The position numbers and the translations under genes were made by a program. Shown here in pieces: positions 59,754 to 64,000 of a stretch of 64,000 nucleotides of DNA. The stretch spans positions 248,001 through 312,000 of the forward strand of contig CAIOSJ010000025.1 in NCBI GenBank assembly GCA_903860915.1. Reading direction: 5' to 3'. The stretch comes from an uncultured Actinomycetes bacterium. GTDB lineage: Bacteria > Actinomycetota > Acidimicrobiia > Acidimicrobiales > RAAP-2. The notes below the pieces were generated by a model. That model did not search any database and had not been told where the DNA came from. It saw nothing but the letters and a program-made list of their open reading frames with translations. Within the stretch, counting starts at the first letter, position 1; the number at the start of each line of letters is the position of its first letter.

Positions 59754-60667
59754 TGACGGTGACCATTAAGGACGCCGAAATCCGTGAGCACTTGCGGGAA
59801 CGATCAGTGGCCACTCTGCGACGTCGGACCTATATCTCAGGCGTCATGACCGCCCTCTGCTGGCTCGCTATCACCTTCGCGGCGGTTCCCCTTGTGGCAG
59901 TGATCTATCAGTTGCTCCGCCGAGGTATCCCGGTAATTGTGAAGTCGGGCTTTTTTACCACTCTGCCCCAGCAGCCGACTATCTTCGACGCCAACAATAC
60001 GGGTGGTGTTTCAAACGCCCTGGTGGGGTCCTTGGCGGTAATCGTCTACGCCGCCCTCTTTGCGGTTCCCATCGGAGTGCTCATGGGCGTGTACCTAGCC
60101 GAGTCGACGTCGAAGTTCGCATCACTGTTACGCATCATCACGGCGACCATGGTCGGCGCACCTTCGATTTTGATGGGACTTTTTGCTTTCGAAGTGGTCG
60201 TTCAACAGATGCACGTCGGTTTCTCCATTATTGCGGGAAGTTTCGGCTTAGCGGTACTGGTCCTGCCGGTACTCGCGACCGCTACAGAAATCGCCATCCG
60301 TAATGTGCCGTCAACCTACCGGGAGGCCGGTCTGGCTCTGGGGGCCAAGCCTTCGACGACGTCACTCAAGATTGTTTTGCCGGCTGCGTCAACGGGCATA
60401 GTTTCCGGAATTATCTTGGCCCTTTCTCGGGCCGTCGGTGAAACGGCCCCCATCCTGCTCGTCATCGGTGGCGCCTACGCCATCGCGTGGCACCCTAATC
60501 AGGCGGCCTCGGCCCTACCGTTTCAGATGTTCCAAGACGTCCAATCCAACTACCCGTCGTTGCAAAATGAGACCTGGGGTATTGCACTCGTGCTCGTGGG
60601 CGCGGTTTTCATTATTAGTTTCGCGGCCCGTTTGTGGGCTGCACGTAAAAAGAAGGTTCAGAGATAG
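59753..60667 (+). CDS. pstA: Phosphate ABC transporter permease PstA
   Basis: [59 protein letters not shown]. Confidence 0.93.
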   Translation: MTVTIKDAEIREHLRERSVATLRRRTYISGVMTALCWLAITFAAVPLVAVIYQLLRRGIPVIVKSGFFTTLPQQPTIFDANNTGGVSNALVGSLAVIVYAALFAVPIGVLMGVYLAESTSKFASLLRIITATMVGAPSILMGLFAFEVVVQQMHVGFSIIAGSFGLAVLVLPVLATATEIAIRNVPSTYREAGLALGAKPSTTSLKIVLPAASTGIVSGIILALSRAVGETAPILLVIGGAYAIAWHPNQAASALPFQMFQDVQSNYPSLQNETWGIALVLVGAVFIISFAARLWAARKKKVQR

Positions 60668-61503
60668 TGGAGAGCAAAATGACTTCAGTTTCAGGTATTA
60701 CTGACCCCCAGTTCGAAGATCCTCGCTTGTTGCCTGCGGCGATGAGTCTGCGTGACGTGTCCGTGGCTTTTCATGGTCGAGTAGCCGTGCGCGACGTCAC
60801 CTTCGACGTCCCCGCCAACCGAGTGACGGCCCTCATTGGGCCCTCGGGCTCGGGAAAGACCACACTCCTACGTTCGCTCAACCGTCTGCACGACCTCACC
60901 AAGGGCGCCAGCGTATCGGGAACGATTCTTCTCGGTGATACGGATATATATCAAGGAGGAATCCCGACGACCGTGCTGCGTTCGCGTATCGGGATGGTTT
61001 TTCAGCGTCCAAACCCTTTCCCAACCATGACCATTTACGAAAACGCCGTCGCGGGACTGCGTTTTAATGGTGTGAAGAAGAAGTCTGTTCTCGACGCCGC
61101 CGCGGAGAGTGCCCTCACTTCAGCTGACCTGTGGGATTCGGTGAAGCAGCGATTGAACGCTCACGCCGCCACACTCTCAGGTGGAGAACAGCAGCGGCTC
61201 TGCATCGCTCGAGCACTCGCGGTGGAGCCGGAAGTTCTCTTGATGGACGAACCAACTTCGGCTCTGGACCCGATTTCGACGAAGCGCATTGAAGAGTTAA
61301 TGGTGGAACTAAAGAAGCGCGTCACCATCGTGATTGTCACCCACAACATGCAGCAGGCGGCTCGGGTTTCGGACCTGACCGCCTTCTTGTTGATGGGCGA
61401 GGACCGCGCCGGTGAGCAAATCGAAGTATCACCCACCCTGAAGCTCTTTAGCGCCCCCGAAGATCAGCGAACTCTCGACTACATTCAGGGAAGATTTGGT
61501 TGA
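60667..61503 (+). CDS. pstB: Phosphate ABC transporter ATP-binding protein
   Basis: [79 protein letters not shown]. Confidence 0.95.
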   Translation: MESKMTSVSGITDPQFEDPRLLPAAMSLRDVSVAFHGRVAVRDVTFDVPANRVTALIGPSGSGKTTLLRSLNRLHDLTKGASVSGTILLGDTDIYQGGIPTTVLRSRIGMVFQRPNPFPTMTIYENAVAGLRFNGVKKKSVLDAAAESALTSADLWDSVKQRLNAHAATLSGGEQQRLCIARALAVEPEVLLMDEPTSALDPISTKRIEELMVELKKRVTIVIVTHNMQQAARVSDLTAFLLMGEDRAGEQIEVSPTLKLFSAPEDQRTLDYIQGRFG

Positions 61504-61541
61504 GCCGTCCGTCGGCAAGGTAGCCTGACCCTGACGAAGGG

Positions 61542-62945
61542 GTGGGCATGTCGACAGAGTTGTGGGGCAAATCAGCCGGTGAATTAGCCGAACTCATCTG
61601 CGCACGCGAGGTGAGTTCTCGCGAAGTGGTACAGGCGCACCTCGATCGGATTACGGCGGTTCACGAGAGGGTGAACGCCGTCGTAGAAACCTTCCCCGAG
61701 CGCTCCCTGGCGTGGGCTGACGCCGCCGACGCCGCTCAGGCGCAGGGTCGCCCTCTCGGACGAATGCACGGAGTTCCCTTCACCGCTAAGACGAATATTG
61801 ATTTCGAAGGCTCGGCTACGCACGAAGGTTCAGCTGCCCTCGCGGGTCTAGTGGCGCCGTCCGATGCACCCGTTGTTGAGCGATTCCGTGCCGCTGGAGG
61901 GGTGCCCATCGGTAGAACGAATATGCCAGATCTGGGTCTACGAATTAATACTGAATCCACGCTCTTTGGAGCCACGCGCAATCCCTGGGACGGGACCCGC
62001 ACCGCCGGCGGTTCATCCGGCGGGGAGGGGGCCGCTATTGCCTCGGGTCAATCACCCATTGGTCTAGGAAATGACGTGGGCGGTTCCGTGCGTAACCCCG
62101 CGTACTGCTGCGGCATTGCGGCGATTAAGCCGGGTTTCGGTCGAGTACCCGCAGGTAACGAAAGCTCATCGATGGCACCTCCTATTGCCAGCCAGCTAAT
62201 GCTCGAACAGGGTGTTTTGGCGCGTCGAGTGTCGGATCTTCGCCTCGGTCTTGAAATTGTGATGGGCTCGCATCGACGCGATCCCTTCGTGGTTGACGCC
62301 CCTCTGGCTGGCCCTCCCCGCCAACGTCGCATTGCGCTGGTGCCCGAGCCCGATGGGGGAGCCACCGACGCCGGTGTAGCCGATGGCGTTCGACGTGCCG
62401 GTCAAGCGCTGGCTGACGCCGGATACGAGGTTGTAGAAATTCAGCCGCCCATGCTGGAAGATTCGTATATCGCCTGGAGTGAACTTCTCGTTTCCGACGT
62501 GGAGTTAAATCGACCCCTGCTCAATCTCGTGCTCGGTGAGGGTGGCAAACGTTTTCTCGATCTCACCAACGAAGATTTCCCGACCCCGACCCCTGCGAGC
62601 ATCATGGCCATGCACCAAATTCGCTATCGCATTCACCAGGCCTGGCAGGAATTCTTCTTTGACTTTGGGGCGGTGGTGGGTCCCACGTGGACGCAACCAC
62701 CTTTTCTCCTGGGCTGGGATATCGAAAGCAAGGAGAACGCGAACGCAGTGATGGAACTCTTTCGCTTCGTATTGCCGGCCAACCTCATGGGTCTGCCCGC
62801 CGCCTCAGTACCGACGGGAATAATTAACGGACTTCCCGTGGGGGCTCAGATCATCACACCACGGCTCCGGGAGGACATCGCCCTCAACATCGCCGAAGTT
62901 ATAGAAAATAGTCTTGGTATTTTCACACCCATCTCGCCACGGTAA
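61542..62945 (+). CDS. Amidase-signature family hydrolase
   Basis: GVPFTAKTNIDFEGSATHEGS; GTRTAGGSSGGEGAAIASGQSPIGLGNDVGGSVRNPAYCCGI. Confidence 0.93.
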   Translation: MGMSTELWGKSAGELAELICAREVSSREVVQAHLDRITAVHERVNAVVETFPERSLAWADAADAAQAQGRPLGRMHGVPFTAKTNIDFEGSATHEGSAALAGLVAPSDAPVVERFRAAGGVPIGRTNMPDLGLRINTESTLFGATRNPWDGTRTAGGSSGGEGAAIASGQSPIGLGNDVGGSVRNPAYCCGIAAIKPGFGRVPAGNESSSMAPPIASQLMLEQGVLARRVSDLRLGLEIVMGSHRRDPFVVDAPLAGPPRQRRIALVPEPDGGATDAGVADGVRRAGQALADAGYEVVEIQPPMLEDSYIAWSELLVSDVELNRPLLNLVLGEGGKRFLDLTNEDFPTPTPASIMAMHQIRYRIHQAWQEFFFDFGAVVGPTWTQPPFLLGWDIESKENANAVMELFRFVLPANLMGLPAASVPTGIINGLPVGAQIITPRLREDIALNIAEVIENSLGIFTPISPR

Positions 62946-62950
62946 CTAGA

Positions 62951-64000
62951 TTGCACATCGTGGACCTGCGCACTCTGTCCACGAAATCGAAGTTCGTCGT
63001 TGCTGCGGCGTTGACGATCACGGGGCTTCTCGCGTGGCGATGGGCCTCGGGTTTCACCTCCGGCGATTTATTCTTTGACGACGCCTGGGCGGCCCTGCCC
63101 GCGAGGGTGCCGCTGGGTACCGCACTGCAAATGTCGGTCACGACCCCCGGGTGGACGCTGCTCTTGCACTTTTGGTTAGCGCTACACGCGGGAGCTTCGT
63201 GGTGGGCCCAACTGCCATCATTCGTCGCGGCGCTCGCGAGCGTCGCCCTCTTTGGATTGTGGATGCGACGACTGAACTTTGAGCCGATGGTGGCATTTTT
63301 AGCCACGGTCTGCTTTGCCTGTAATCCCATGCTCATGGTTTTTGCGACGCGCGTGAAGCCCTACAGTGCCGAGTGCGCCATCTCCCTTGGGCTCTACCTA
63401 CTCTCCGAGCGGGCGCGGCGCCAGCCGACGCGTCGATGTCTCCTGACTCTGGCTGTCGTGTCGGTACTCGCAGTGGTCTTTTCCTTCGCGTTGGTGAGCG
63501 TGGTGGCGGGAGTCTGGGTGGCCGCGCTACTGCGCTGTTGGCGTGACGCGGAACTACGCCGAGAAGTACTGGTCGCGTTGGGCCTGAGTGCCGTCGCAAC
63601 GGGGACTGCGGTCCTACCCTTCTACCTCAATCGCCCCCCCACCTTGGCGGACAATTGGATTACTCGTGGTTACATGGCCAACTACACCAGCACGCACGCC
63701 CTGCTCCACTCCCTCCTGAAGATGTGCGCCGGCTTCGGGCACCAATTCTTCGGCCTGGGGGTGGGGAACAACTTTGAAAATAATCACTTCCAAGCTTCGA
63801 CTTACTACGTGGCCATTGCCACTTCGCTCCTGCTCATTCTCGCCGTCGTGTCCGTAGCAAAGTGGTCGCCCGACGATCGGCGGGGCGCCGTAGTGGCGCC
63901 CACGGTCGCGCTCATCGTCGTGGTCCTGGGGGCCATGGTCGACGTCTTTCCTCTGGGTGATGGTCGCACTGATTTAGTTCTCTACCCCGCGGTAGTAGTT
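62951..64000 (+). CDS. Polytopic membrane protein, partial (runs off the window); possible GT-C/PMT-like glycosyltransferase
   Basis: Frame open from TTG 62951/GTG 62960 to base 64000: ...GDLFFDDAWAALPARVPLGTALQMSVTTPGWTLLLHFW...NPMLMVFATRVKPYSAECAISLGLYLLSERAR; absent from the ORF track because it has no stop in the window. Confidence 0.7.
   Translation, partial: MHIVDLRTLSTKSKFVVAAALTITGLLAWRWASGFTSGDLFFDDAWAALPARVPLGTALQMSVTTPGWTLLLHFWLALHAGASWWAQLPSFVAALASVALFGLWMRRLNFEPMVAFLATVCFACNPMLMVFATRVKPYSAECAISLGLYLLSERARRQPTRRCLLTLAVVSVLAVVFSFALVSVVAGVWVAALLRCWRDAELRREVLVALGLSAVATGTAVLPFYLNRPPTLADNWITRGYMANYTSTHALLHSLLKMCAGFGHQFFGLGVGNNFENNHFQASTYYVAIATSLLLILAVVSVAKWSPDDRRGAVVAPTVALIVVVLGAMVDVFPLGDGRTDLVLYPAVVV

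Overview
A 64-kb chromosomal window whose gene content and order look like a high-GC actinobacterium; the exact lineage cannot be placed by eye. It is almost entirely core metabolism: thrC(partial)-rho-rpmE-prfA-prmC-tsaC, rpiB-glyA-wecA-like, a complete F1Fo ATP synthase operon, glpX, murA-meaB, cysND/cysH, acyl-CoA dehydrogenase/enoyl-CoA hydratase, a KAS III/thioesterase block, an MgtE_N-CBS/Nramp pair, two LmbE deacetylases, ahcY-ychF, an NMT1/THI5-type ABC importer with ribokinase and nucleoside hydrolase, and glnB-amt-pit-pstSCAB. There are two tRNAs: Ala-CGC and Arg-CCT. I see no CRISPR array, prophage, transposase or obvious defence island. The most interesting material is non-coding: (1) a ~370-nt gene-free interval at 32.76-33.15 kb with two intrinsic terminators and mutually exclusive pairings, a candidate structured ncRNA; (2) a switch-like leader before the Nramp transporter; (3) strong intercistronic hairpins after atpE and pstS, whose products are needed in excess; (4) 11-nt direct-repeat PHO-box-like sites before pit and pstS; (5) a perfect 15-bp palindrome over the enoyl-CoA hydratase start codon; (6) a CysH that keeps only three of the four Fe-S cluster cysteines. 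No clearly new multi-gene system was identified. All family assignments come from reading motifs by eye, not from database searches.
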